Positions 1-8,684 of a stretch of 64,000 nucleotides of DNA are shown here, piece after piece. A program made the translations under genes and the position numbers. Below the pieces are notes generated by a model. The model was not told where the DNA came from. It ran no database searches and saw only the letters and a program-made list of their open reading frames with translations. Origin of the DNA: Salinicola halophyticus (lineage in GTDB: Bacteria > Pseudomonadota > Gammaproteobacteria > Pseudomonadales > Halomonadaceae). The stretch spans positions 1-64,000 of the forward strand of contig NZ_PZJN01000001.1 of assembly GCF_003206695.1 (NCBI RefSeq). The letters are read 5' to 3'. Position 1 is the stretch's first letter; every line of letters starts with the position of its first letter.

Positions 1-3000
1 GCGGCTCTCGCCGGCGGCCAGAGTGTCGAAGTCGGTGCCCGGCGTGAAGTTGTAGCTGCCGTCGCTATTAAAGCTGAGGCTGCCGTTGCCGGTGCCAACA
101 TCCGTCGCCAGGTCGTAACCGGCGATGGTGCCATCGATATCGGTCGCTGCCGGCACCTGCCCGCTGAGAGCGCTGTTCTCACCGATGCTGCCGGTATCAG
201 CCCGGGCCACTGGCACATCGTTGGTACCGATCACGGTTACAGTCAACGTCGAGGTGGCCGTGCCGCCCTGGCCGTCGCTGACGGTGTAGCTGACTTTAGT
301 GGTGTCGGTCTGACCCGCGGCCAGGCGATCGAACGCCGAACCCGGATTAAAGCTGTAGGAGCCGTCGGCGTTAAGGGTAAAGGTCCCACCGTTGGAGCCG
401 GTGATGGCCTGCCCCACGCTACCTGCTACGCCGTTGACAGCGCCGACGCTCAGGATGCCTCCATCGACATCGCTGTCATTGGCCAGCACGCCCTGGGCCG
501 CGGCGACATTGAGAGTAGCGTTCTCGCCCGTGCTGCCGGTGTCGGCACGGAGGACCGGGGCATCGTTAGTACCGATAATATTGATAGTGATGGTCTGACT
601 CGCGGAACCATCAGCCGATTTCACCGTAAATGCCTCGGTCCGAACCTGACCTTCAGCAAGGTATTGAACCTTACTGTTATCGGCATTGAAGGTCCATAGA
701 CCGTCAGCCGTAACGGAGAGCGAGCCCAACGAAGAGGTGACGCCATTAGTCGTTCCACTAGCGCCCGTGAAGGTCACGCTACTCAGGTTGAAACTCGACT
801 GCCCGGTATCGATGTCGGTTACCGAGAGCGAACCCGTCGTAGTAAGTTTCCCACCGCTAACGTTGCTATCTTCAACGACGCTACCAACAGCAGGACCGCT
901 GATGATAGCCACATCGTTCGTACCAACGATCGTTGCAGTCAATGTGGTTACTGAAACATTGCCGTGGCCATCACTGACGGTGTAACTGATCTGGGACGTG
1001 GTTTTTTCGCCCGCAGCGAGTGAGTTGTATGTATCGCCCGGCAAAAATCGATAACTGCCGTCGGATTGAACGATGAACGTTCCGCCGTTAGAGCCGGCAA
1101 TGGATTTTCCAACGCCCTCCGAGCTGCCATTGATAGCGACGACATGCAGCGTCGACTTATCGCTACCCAAGTCGGCATCGTTGGCTAGAACACCGTGCGC
1201 AGCATCGATGCTCAGCGCCTGCTCCTGCTGGGTCGAACCCGTGTCGGCAATCGCTGTCGGCGCGGTGGTATCGACGCCGTAGGCATGTGTCGTCGTTGCC
1301 GTGCCGGTATTACCGGCGGCGTCGGTGTGAGACACGGAGGCACGGATGCTGTCGGTACCGGCATTCGCCAGCACCGTTCCCGGTACCGCCACGCTGAAGG
1401 TGCCATTGGCCCCGACCGTCGTGGTGTAGTTCTGGCCACCCACGGAGACCGTCACCGTATCGCCCTGGGCCGCGTCGCCGCCGGCGGTGCCACTCAGGGT
1501 AACGTTCTGCCGCGATTCGGCGGCATTGATCACGTCATCGCCAGCCACGGTGTTGAGGCTGATCGAGACGCTCGGCGCGGCGGTATCAACGCCGTAGGCA
1601 TGTGTCGTCGTCGCCGTGCCGGTGTTGCCGGCAGCGTCGGTGTGAGACACGGATGCACGGATGCTGTCGGTGCCGGCATTCGCCAGCACCGTTCCCGGTA
1701 CCGCCACGCTGAAGATGCCATTGGCGCCCACCGTCGTGATGTAGTTCTGGCCGCCCACGGAGACCGTCACCGTATCGCCTTGGGCTGCGTCGCGGCCCGC
1801 GGTGCCACTCAGGGTAACGTTTTGCCGCGATTCGGCGGCATTGATCACGTCATCGCCAGCCACGGTGTCGAGGCTGATCGAGACGCTCGGCGCGACGGTG
1901 TCGACGCCATAGCTGCCGGCGGTATTGGCGCTGCCGGTATTGCCCGCCGCGTCGGTGTGGCTGACCACCGCGCTGACGCTGGAATTGCTCGCCAGCTGTG
2001 AGCCCGGCACGTTGATCGAAAACGTGCCGTCGGCCTTGAGCGTGCCGGTGTAGGACTGATTACCCACCGTCAGCGTCACGCGATCGCCGCTGGCGTATTC
2101 GCCGCTGACCTGGCCGCTCACCGGGATCGATTGATTGGCTTCGGCCGCGTTGACGACATTGTCACCGGCGATGGTATCCAACGTGATGCCGAGCGTCGGC
2201 GCGGTGGTATCGACGCCGTAGGCATGTATCGTCGTTGCCGTGCCGGTATTACCGGCGGCGTCGGTGTGAGACACGGATGCACGGATGCTGTCGGTGCCGG
2301 CATTCGCCAGCACCGTTCCCGGCACCGCCACGCTGAAGGACCCATTGGCCCCGACCGTCGTGGTGTAGTTCTGGCCGCCCACGGAGATCGTCACCGTATC
2401 GCCTTGGGCCGCGTCGCCGCCGGCGGTGCCGGAGACGCTGACGTTGCTCTTGGCTTCCGCCGCGTTGATGACGTCGTCGCCGGCCACTGTATCGAGGCTG
2501 ATCGAGACGCTCGGCGCGACGGTGTCGACGTCATAGCTGCCGGCGGTATTGGCGCTGCCGGTATTGCCCGCCGCATCGGTGTGGCTGACCACCGCGCTGA
2601 CGCTGGAATTGCTCGCCAGCTGTGAGCCCGGCACGTTGATCGAGAACGAGCCGTCGGCCTTGACGCTGCCGGTATAGGTTTGATTTCCGACCGTCAGCGT
2701 CACGCGATCGCCGCTGGCGTATTCGCCGCTGACCTGGCCGCTCACCGGGATCGATTGGTTGGCTTCGGCCGCGTTGACGACATTATCACCGGCGATGGTG
2801 TCCAGCGTGATCCCGAGCGTCGGCGCAGTGGTATCGACACCATAAGCGTGCGTCGTCGTTGCCGTGCCGGTATTACCGGCGGCGTCGGTGTGACTGATGA
2901 CCGCCGTGACCGTTGAGCCCGCCGCGCTGGCGAGGAGGCTGCCTGGCACCACGACGCTGAAGGTCAGATCGTCAGCGACCGCCGCCTGATACTGTTGGCC

Positions 3001-3957
3001 ACCGATGGCGACGGTAACAATATCTCCAGCGACGGCATCGCCGCCCGCGCGCCCCGTCAGTGTCACGGGCTGCCCGGACTCTGCGGCATTGACGACGTCG
3101 TCACCCGCAATCGTGTTCAACTGTACGGTTGGCGCCGGCGCGTCGACATCGACACTGTAGGGCCGCGTCGATGTCGCCGTGACCACACTGCCTTCACCGA
3201 CATGCGTCAAGGTCGCCGTTGCCGATGGAAATTGCGCCAGCAGGCCTCCCGGAACGACCACCGAGAAGCCAAGATCCTCGCCCAGAACCGTAGAATAGGC
3301 GACGCCACCAATCGTGACCGTGACCTGATCACCAGCGACGGCATCACCGCCGCCTTTACCGCTGAGCGTAATGCTCTGTCCCGACTCCGCCAGGTTGACG
3401 ATATCGTCGATCGCAATGGCATCGAGACTGACGCTGACCACCGGTGATGGCCCCGTACCCTCACCCGTTGTCGAACTGGCTTCAGGGCTGAAGCTCGCGG
3501 GCGTCACCGTCACTCGACCGAGATCCGAGGAAGACGCCGCATAGCGGTAGGTGCTGGACTCTTCACGTCCGGTTCGAGCGATATCGAAAGGTGCGGAGAA
3601 TCCGCCACCCTCCGATAGATTCCCGCCACCATCTGCCCCGGCGCCGGCTGCAGGCGCTTCCTGAATCGCGGTCGGATCCTGACCGGACGCAATGGCCGCT
3701 TGGAGCGATGCCACATCGGGATCCGCAGAAGCGGGGTCCGCTGCGATGACCGTGGCAACGCCTTCGATGATCTGCAGAGTCACCGGTTGCCCGGCGTTCA
3801 ACGGCAGGATCGTTCCGTCGGCAAGCACAAGACGACCACCATCCGGGGCGAACAACGAGGCACCTTCTGGAATCGCCATCCCCTGAACCACGGGCTTGCG
3901 GGGATCCATCAGGAAAACATTGCCATCCACTCGGACGATAGTGACGAGAGCAGCCAT
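1..3957 (-). CDS. Giant LapA/BapA-like repeat adhesin, N-terminal part (runs off window)
   Basis: The frame is open from an ATG at 3957 to the window edge (1,319 codons seen; the C-terminus lies outside). A GAGGTAG ribosome site precedes the start. Residues 1-100 resemble the retention module of LapA-type adhesins (start MAALVTIVRVDG, then a hydrophobic beta-rich stretch), followed by a Gly/Ala linker with a PAAG motif at 102-105. In Pseudomonas LapA, the periplasmic protease LapG cuts at a double alanine at nearly this position, so this is a likely release site. Residues about 173-895 are seven Ig-like repeats of about 104 residues carrying VSHTDAAGNTG and NAAE motifs. Residues 895-1319 are VCBS/cadherin-like units ending in IGTNDAP. 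The expected role is cell-surface adhesion or biofilm, exported by a type I system whose genes are not in view. The RTX C-terminus is inferred, not seen. Confidence 0.9.
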   Translation of the reverse strand, partial: MAALVTIVRVDGNVFLMDPRKPVVQGMAIPEGASLFAPDGGRLVLADGTILPLNAGQPVTLQIIEGVATVIAADPASADPDVASLQAAIASGQDPTAIQEAPAAGAGADGGGNLSEGGGFSAPFDIARTGREESSTYRYAASSSDLGRVTVTPASFSPEASSTTGEGTGPSPVVSVSLDAIAIDDIVNLAESGQSITLSGKGGGDAVAGDQVTVTIGGVAYSTVLGEDLGFSVVVPGGLLAQFPSATATLTHVGEGSVVTATSTRPYSVDVDAPAPTVQLNTIAGDDVVNAAESGQPVTLTGRAGGDAVAGDIVTVAIGGQQYQAAVADDLTFSVVVPGSLLASAAGSTVTAVISHTDAAGNTGTATTTHAYGVDTTAPTLGITLDTIAGDNVVNAAEANQSIPVSGQVSGEYASGDRVTLTVGNQTYTGSVKADGSFSINVPGSQLASNSSVSAVVSHTDAAGNTGSANTAGSYDVDTVAPSVSISLDTVAGDDVINAAEAKSNVSVSGTAGGDAAQGDTVTISVGGQNYTTTVGANGSFSVAVPGTVLANAGTDSIRASVSHTDAAGNTGTATTIHAYGVDTTAPTLGITLDTIAGDNVVNAAEANQSIPVSGQVSGEYASGDRVTLTVGNQSYTGTLKADGTFSINVPGSQLASNSSVSAVVSHTDAAGNTGSANTAGSYGVDTVAPSVSISLDTVAGDDVINAAESRQNVTLSGTAGRDAAQGDTVTVSVGGQNYITTVGANGIFSVAVPGTVLANAGTDSIRASVSHTDAAGNTGTATTTHAYGVDTAAPSVSISLNTVAGDDVINAAESRQNVTLSGTAGGDAAQGDTVTVSVGGQNYTTTVGANGTFSVAVPGTVLANAGTDSIRASVSHTDAAGNTGTATTTHAYGVDTTAPTAIADTGSTQQEQALSIDAAHGVLANDADLGSDKSTLHVVAINGSSEGVGKSIAGSNGGTFIVQSDGSYRFLPGDTYNSLAAGEKTTSQISYTVSDGHGNVSVTTLTATIVGTNDVAIISGPAVGSVVEDSNVSGGKLTTTGSLSVTDIDTGQSSFNLSSVTFTGASGTTNGVTSSLGSLSVTADGLWTFNADNSKVQYLAEGQVRTEAFTVKSADGSASQTITINIIGTNDAPVLRADTGSTGENATLNVAAAQGVLANDSDVDGGILSVGAVNGVAGSVGQAITGSNGGTFTLNADGSYSFNPGSAFDRLAAGQTDTTKVSYTVSDGQGGTATSTLTVTVIGTNDVPVARADTGSIGENSALSGQVPAATDIDGTIAGYDLATDVGTGNGSLSFNSDGSYNFTPGTDFDTLAAGESR
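1275..3440 (-). repeat. Seven tandem Ig-like repeats inside the adhesin gene
   Basis: Seven units of about 309-315 bp are delimited by VDT-encoding boundaries near 3440, 3150, 2838, 2529, 2214, 1906, 1590 and 1275. Two sequence types can be told apart. Type A has APTLGITLDTIAGDN and QVSGEYASGDR; type B has APSVSISLDTVAGDD and GTAGGDAAQGD. From unit 3 onward the order is A-B-A-B-B. The A copies, and the B copies, are nearly identical at DNA level, while units 1 and 2 are divergent. This is a substrate for recombination that would change adhesin length in steps of about 104 residues. Confidence 0.85.
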
Positions 3958-4218
3958 CGGTATCTACCTCAGCAATCTGGAAAAGCGGAGACGAAGTAAA
4001 CTTCATCAATGCGCAAAATGTAACCGTTTAGTATCCAGGATCAACATAATTTTATTTATGCCCTGGTACGTTCTCATTAATTGTCGCGCGACTTTTTACA
4101 AAGCTTAGCAAATAGAGACTCTTGCGAGAGGTTAACTGGCATCCGTCCGATCAAAGCGCCAATTAGCATGCCAACGGTGAGCGTTATATGATCGATCAAG
4201 GCCAGATTTCCACTTTCG
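3958..4218. other. Spacer between adhesin and aminotransferase genes
   Basis: This AT-richer spacer separates two divergent genes and holds no convincing gene. It must carry the adhesin promoter and leader. An imperfect 18-bp inverted repeat at about 3992-4009 (GACGAAGT and ACTTCATC arms) lies about 35-50 bp upstream of the adhesin start and could be an operator. No known consensus was recognised. Confidence 0.4.
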
Positions 4219-5493
4219 ATGCCAACAGCGAGCCCTTCCATGTCCGATGTCATCCCCGCCGGCCTGCGCCGATACTGCTCTTCCCGCGTTCAGGAAATGC
4301 CCGACAACCAGATCGTCGCCGTCGCGGATCTAGCCCGTCATGACGCCTCGGTCGTGAGGCTATGGATCGGCGAGGGAGATCTGCCTACTCCGGATTACAT
4401 CAAGCAGGCGGCGGTGGATGCACTGGGACAGGACGATACCCGCTACAGCTACTCTCAGGGCTTGCCCGAGCTTCGCCAAGCGCTCTCCGGCTACCATCGT
4501 CGGCACTGGCAGGTCGATGTCTCCAGCGAGCGCTTCTGCGTTTCCATTGGCGGCATGAACGCCGTCACCATGGCTATGCAGGCGATTCTCGACGAGGGCA
4601 GCGAAGTCATCATGCCGACGCCCGCCTGGCCCAATGCCCGCCAGATGATCGAGATCGTCGGCGGCGTGAACGTATCGGTTCCCTTCGGTTTTTACCCCGA
4701 TGGCAGAATCGAGCTCGATCTGGACAAGCTGTTCGCGAAAGTGACGGACCGCACCCGCGCGGTTTTCATCAACTCGCCTTCCAATCCTACGGGCTGGCGC
4801 ATGCCGCTCCGGGACATGGAGCGGTTGCGAGACTTCTGTCGGGAGAAAGACCTCTGGATCGTGGCCGACGAGGTCTACAACCACTTCGTCTATGATGATC
4901 GAGGTCAGGACGGCGGGCAGCAGCCGAGTGGACACGGCCCGGCGGCCTCTTTCCTGCAGATCTGCGAGCCAGACGAAAAACTGCTGGTAACCAACACGTT
5001 CTCCAAGAACTGGTGCATGACCGGCTGGCGCGCGGGCTGGATCGTGTTCCCGCAGGGTATGGATCAGCTTTTCGCTCGACTATGCCAGTACAACACCACG
5101 GGCGTGGCATCGTTCATCCAGCGGGCCTGTATCGCGGCGCTGGAAGATGGCGACGCCTTCATCGCTGAACAGGTCGAACGCTGTCAGGCCTCGCGGGATA
5201 TACTGGTCGAGGGTCTGGCGGCGCTGGACAACGTGACGGTGTTTTCTCCGCAGGGCACCTTCTATCTCTTTTTCAAGGTGCACGGTCTGGGCGGCTCGAG
5301 CCTGGACACGGCCAAGCGGATCCTGCGGGAGGCCAAAGTCGGCGTGGCGCCAGGCAGCGCTTTCGGCCCGGAAGGCGAAGACTATCTGCGGATCTGCTTC
5401 GCCATCGACCCCGCGCTTGCCAGGGAAGCACTCGATCGACTGGTCCCGTTTCTGGCCGCGCTGGCGGGAGCATCGCAGGACGTCACCGCCTGA
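4219..5493 (+). CDS. PLP-dependent class I/II aminotransferase
   Basis: A 424-residue fold-type I aminotransferase, expected to move an amino group between an amino acid and a 2-oxo acid in the cytoplasm. Visible family marks are the NSPSNPTGW motif near residue 190, an ADEVYNHF strand, and the PLP-lysine motif TFSKNWCMTGWRAGW with Lys263 as the Schiff-base residue. The SKNWCMTGWR form is typical of aspartate- or aromatic-type family members, but the substrate cannot be read from the sequence. The start is uncertain: the ATG at 4219 has no close ribosome site, and the ATG at 4240 (MSDVIPAG) has a weak GCGAG. It is transcribed alone and ends before a strong hairpin. Confidence 0.88.
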   Translation: MPTASPSMSDVIPAGLRRYCSSRVQEMPDNQIVAVADLARHDASVVRLWIGEGDLPTPDYIKQAAVDALGQDDTRYSYSQGLPELRQALSGYHRRHWQVDVSSERFCVSIGGMNAVTMAMQAILDEGSEVIMPTPAWPNARQMIEIVGGVNVSVPFGFYPDGRIELDLDKLFAKVTDRTRAVFINSPSNPTGWRMPLRDMERLRDFCREKDLWIVADEVYNHFVYDDRGQDGGQQPSGHGPAASFLQICEPDEKLLVTNTFSKNWCMTGWRAGWIVFPQGMDQLFARLCQYNTTGVASFIQRACIAALEDGDAFIAEQVERCQASRDILVEGLAALDNVTVFSPQGTFYLFFKVHGLGGSSLDTAKRILREAKVGVAPGSAFGPEGEDYLRICFAIDPALAREALDRLVPFLAALAGASQDVTA

Positions 5494-5515
5494 TGGCTTG
5501 CCGCCCTGAACGAAT

Positions 5516-5539
5516 CTGCCCGGCATCGTCGCCGGGCAG
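5516..5539. terminator. Strong hairpin between convergent genes
   Basis: A perfect 9-bp stem, CTGCCCGGC with GCCGGGCAG, closes a 6-nt loop (ATCGTC). It sits 23 bp after the aminotransferase stop and 25 bp before the stop of the convergent deaminase gene. There is no clear T-run on either side, so it may serve both directions weakly or act mainly in mRNA protection. Confidence 0.6.
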
Positions 5540-5563
5540 TCGTGACACCAGATTCGAAACCGA

Positions 5564-6556
5564 TCAGCAGCTCGACAATCGCTTCAACAGCTCGCTGCGG
5601 CGCTCTTCAGACATGAACGCGACCTCGATGGCATTGCCCGCCAACTCCCTGAACAGATCGCGATCCCAATCGAACGCCTCGAAACAGGCGATGTAGTTCT
5701 CCAGCACCCCGCCGCCGAAATAGGCCGGATCATCGGAATTGAGCGTCACTTTCACCCCCTGCTCGAGCATCGCCGGTAGCGGGTGGTCGGTCATCGCCTG
5801 GACGACCTTCAATCGCACGTTGGAAAGCGGGCAGACCGTCAGCGGAATCTGCGACTCACGCAGCCGTTCGACGAGTTCGGCATCCTGCAGGCAGGCGACA
5901 CCATGATCGACCCGGCAGATATCGAGCACATCCAGCGCTTCGCTGATATAAGCCGCCGGGCCTTCTTCTCCGGCATGCGCCACGCGGGGAATGCCCAACG
6001 CCTTGGCCCGTTCGAATACGGCTGCGAACTTGGCGGGCGGATTGCCCATTTCCGCACTGTCGAGACCGACGGCATCGATCAACTCGTAATAGGGCGCCGC
6101 TTTCTCCAGCAAGTCCATCGCATCAGTGGCATCGCGATCACGCAGGAAACTCATGATCAGCGCTGTTGTCATGTCCCATTGACGCGCTGCATCCCGCATG
6201 GCACGTCGCAGGCCTTCGAACGGCACCGCCAGCTCGACACCTCGACTCAAGTGCGCCTGCGGGTCGAACGACAGCTCGACATGCACCACGCCCTCTTCCT
6301 GCGCTCGTCCCAGATACGCCATCGCCAGGTCGTAGAAATCCTGCTCGGTGCGCAACACCCGCATCCCCTGATAATAGAGATCCAGGAACGACTGCAGGTC
6401 GCTGAAATCGTAGGCAGCCCGCACCTCGTCCACTGTCGCGTAGGGGAGAGAAACGTTGTTACGCGCCGCCAGCGAGAACATCAGCTCCGGCTCCAGCGAA
6501 CCCTCGATATGTAAATGCAGTTCGACCTTGGGTAACTCACGCAGCCAAGTCTTCAC
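5564..6556 (-). CDS. Adenine deaminase (adenosine-deaminase family)
   Basis: A 330-residue amidohydrolase that converts adenine to hypoxanthine, or adenosine to inosine. The zinc and catalytic signature is complete: HLH at 14-16, HAGEEGP with His194 and Glu197, DHG with His218, and NSDDPAYFGG with Asp275/Asp276. The overall text (short N-terminus, PLTVCPLSN, VKVTLNSDDPAYFGG) matches the Pseudomonas PA0148-like branch, whose members are known to prefer adenine, better than classical Add. I therefore favour adenine deaminase, without proof. It feeds hypoxanthine into purine salvage and fits the nucleoside island 5 kb away. The downstream neighbour is convergent. Confidence 0.88.
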   Translation of the reverse strand: MKTWLRELPKVELHLHIEGSLEPELMFSLAARNNVSLPYATVDEVRAAYDFSDLQSFLDLYYQGMRVLRTEQDFYDLAMAYLGRAQEEGVVHVELSFDPQAHLSRGVELAVPFEGLRRAMRDAARQWDMTTALIMSFLRDRDATDAMDLLEKAAPYYELIDAVGLDSAEMGNPPAKFAAVFERAKALGIPRVAHAGEEGPAAYISEALDVLDICRVDHGVACLQDAELVERLRESQIPLTVCPLSNVRLKVVQAMTDHPLPAMLEQGVKVTLNSDDPAYFGGGVLENYIACFEAFDWDRDLFRELAGNAIEVAFMSEERRSELLKRLSSC

Positions 6557-6628
6557 GAGCGCTCCTCGCCATTGGAATGGATGCGACTCAGGATGCCGAA
6601 AATGACGCGAGGAAGAAAGCCGACCGTT

Positions 6629-7261
6629 CTACACCCGTGTCGCCAGCACCTTGATGCCCAGTGCGATCATCGCCACACCCAGCACCCGATCGATCCAGTG
6701 GCTGAAACGCTTGAACGCGCGATGGATCGGCGGCGTGGAGAGCAACAAAGCCACCGCCGAGAACCAGCCGAGCTGGATCAGCATGATCCAGGCGCCGTAG
6801 ATGGCGATCTGGTAGAGCGGCATATCGGGTGACAGCACGATGGTGAACAGCGAGACGAAGTAGATCGGCGCCTTGGGATTGAGCGCGTTGCAGAGAAATC
6901 CCATACCGACGGTGCGCAGCGCCGAACGGGGCGGCGCGACGGCCACCGCGCTCGGGCTCGCTTCGGTGGAGGCCGGACGCGAGCGTAATCCCTTGACGCC
7001 GAGATAAAACAGGTAGGTTCCGCCCAGTAGCTTGATCGCCCACAACGCCTCGGCGGAGTTGGCGATCACCGCGGCAAGCCCGAAGGCGGAATAGACGATA
7101 TGAATGGATAACCCCAGCGCGATGCCGAGACTACACAACAGCCCGACGCGCTTACCGTGATTCAGTGTCTGCTGGGTCACCAGCACGAAGTCCGGCCCCG
7201 GCGAGGCAGCCGCCAGTAAATGCACGAAAGTGATGACGATCAGGCCGTGTAGCATTTCCAT
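6629..7261 (-). CDS. LysE/RhtB-family exporter
   Basis: A 210-residue inner-membrane protein with about six hydrophobic segments, of the family that exports amino acids such as lysine, homoserine or threonine. The family motif SPGPDFVLVTQ lies near the N-terminus in the first helix, and NPKAPIYF appears mid-protein. The ATG at 7261 is chosen because CTCAGGAATCGTC gives an AGGA ribosome site at proper distance. Upstream in-frame codons would run into the divergent DinB gene. Only 49 bp separate the two divergent starts, so the promoters must be packed or overlapping. The substrate is unknown. Confidence 0.87.
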   Translation of the reverse strand: MEMLHGLIVITFVHLLAAASPGPDFVLVTQQTLNHGKRVGLLCSLGIALGLSIHIVYSAFGLAAVIANSAEALWAIKLLGGTYLFYLGVKGLRSRPASTEASPSAVAVAPPRSALRTVGMGFLCNALNPKAPIYFVSLFTIVLSPDMPLYQIAIYGAWIMLIQLGWFSAVALLLSTPPIHRAFKRFSHWIDRVLGVAMIALGIKVLATRV

Positions 7262-7310
7262 GACGATTCCTGAGATGCTGGAAAGAAGACGATTGAGTCG
7301 GTGCCGAACC

Positions 7311-7868
7311 ATGATCGAATATTTTCGCCAGCAAGCCTACTGCAACCTGTGGTCGAACCATCGGCTGTTGAAGGCCTGTGCCCGCCTGCCCGAGAACGCG
7401 TTTCAGGCGCGACGGAGCAGCTTCTTCCCGTCGATTCACGCCACGCTCAACCATATCCTGATCGTCGACGCCTACTATATCGATGCCCTAGAAGGCGGCA
7501 CGCTGGGCCAGCGCGCCTTCGATGACGAGCGGCCCTACTCTCGTGTCGACACGCTGTGGCCCGCCCAGGAAACACTGGATAGACGCTTGATCGCGATCTG
7601 CAACGCACTCGACGATGCCCAGCTGACCGCCGACATCGCACTCGAACGGGCCGATCGCCGGCAACTCGAACCGGCACATCGCGTGCTGGCCCATCTGTTC
7701 GTGCATCAGACCCATCACCGCGGCCAGGTTCACGCCATGCTTTCGGAAACCGACGTCGCTCCGCCGCAGCTGGACGAATTCTTCATGCGGGAAGAAGCCC
7801 CGCTGCGGCGGGAAGAGTTTGCGACGCTGGGCATCAGCGAAGCGCAGGTGTGGTCTTCGCGTCGCTAG
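7311..7868 (+). CDS. DinB-family metal-binding four-helix protein
   Basis: A 185-residue DinB/YfiT-like protein starting MIEYFRQQAYCNLW. The three metal-ligand histidines of the family are visible: His48 in LNHIL, and His132 and His136 in VHQTHHRGQ. Such proteins form a small four-helix bundle binding a divalent metal. Some are bacillithiol- or mycothiol-dependent transferases, but most proteobacterial members are uncharacterised. The start at 7311 is preferred because earlier in-frame ATGs fall inside the divergent exporter's start region. No SOS box was recognised upstream, so DNA-damage induction should not be assumed from the family name. Confidence 0.82.
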   Translation: MIEYFRQQAYCNLWSNHRLLKACARLPENAFQARRSSFFPSIHATLNHILIVDAYYIDALEGGTLGQRAFDDERPYSRVDTLWPAQETLDRRLIAICNALDDAQLTADIALERADRRQLEPAHRVLAHLFVHQTHHRGQVHAMLSETDVAPPQLDEFFMREEAPLRREEFATLGISEAQVWSSRR

Positions 7869-7875
7869 AGCCCGA

Positions 7876-8592
7876 TCACATCGACTGCCGATGCGCTTCG
7901 GCCAGTTCCGCCATGCTGTTAAAACGGAAGTCGACCGTCGGCATGTCGCCGGGGTTCATCGTCGCGCCGAAACCTTCCTTGTCGTGGCGGCGGTAGATCC
8001 AGCAGTTGGCGAGGCCATTGTGGTTGGCGGGCTGATGATCGTGGAACATGCTCTCGGCGGTATGCAGGATCTGCGACTTGTCGATGCCGCGCTCGCCGAG
8101 CTTTTCCAGCATGTAGTCGAAGTTGCGCTGTGCCGGCTTGTAGGAACCGATATCTTCGGCGGTGTAGACCGCATCGAACTCGACGCCTAGCTTGCGCTGG
8201 CTGTAGGCAAAGCTCTCGTTATCCACGTTGGAGAGCACGACCAGCTGGTAGTGCTGCTTGAGGTAGGCGAGTGACTCGGCAGTATCGGCGAAAGCCGGCC
8301 ACTGCTTGACGAAGTCGCCATAGGCCAGGCACTCGTCGTGGCTCACCGCCACGCCCCACTCCTCCGCCAGACGCTTGTAGACGACCGCCAGCAGTAGCCG
8401 ATACTGCAGATGCGGCGTGTAACGCTGCTGGGTCGATTCGTGCCGGGCGTGCGCCTCGAGAATCTGATCGCGGCTCAGATTCCGGCCGGTTCGTTCGAGT
8501 AGCGGCTGCAGCCCGGCGACCATGCCGCTCTCCCAGTCGATCAGAGTGCCGTAGACGTCGAACGTCAGGGTGGTGAAATCGGTCAGTTGCAT
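7876..8592 (-). CDS. HAD-superfamily hydrolase, 2-haloacid dehalogenase type II-like
   Basis: A 238-residue cytoplasmic HAD protein. Motif I is FDVYGTLIDW with nucleophile Asp12, motif II is VVLSNVDN with Ser121/Asn122, and the motif III lysine is Lys152 in IGSYKPA. The sequence resembles the haloacid dehalogenase type II branch, which hydrolyses short 2-haloacids. Many relatives instead act on phosphate esters, so the substrate is open. Motif IV reads HTAESMFHDHQPA, with histidines around the expected acidic position, which is common in this branch. The gene is convergent with DinB, with a 7-bp gap, and transcribed alone. Confidence 0.82.
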   Translation of the reverse strand: MQLTDFTTLTFDVYGTLIDWESGMVAGLQPLLERTGRNLSRDQILEAHARHESTQQRYTPHLQYRLLLAVVYKRLAEEWGVAVSHDECLAYGDFVKQWPAFADTAESLAYLKQHYQLVVLSNVDNESFAYSQRKLGVEFDAVYTAEDIGSYKPAQRNFDYMLEKLGERGIDKSQILHTAESMFHDHQPANHNGLANCWIYRRHDKEGFGATMNPGDMPTVDFRFNSMAELAEAHRQSM

Positions 8593-8684
8593 GAGGGTCT
8601 CTCTCTTCTGTGTCTGATCATGTCTGGCACGGTTCTGTGGACATCGGGCCGGAGGTTCGAATGCGTCCTTCGATTATCTGTCGA

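Noticed and set aside
1195-2001. Plus-strand frame rich in G, R and H opposite the adhesin
   Set aside because: Its repeats simply mirror the Ig-like repeats of the adhesin, and the minus frame is continuous across the whole region.
7311-7868. SOS (LexA) control of the DinB-family gene
   Set aside because: No CTGT-N8-ACAG box was seen upstream, and the family name does not imply DNA-damage induction.
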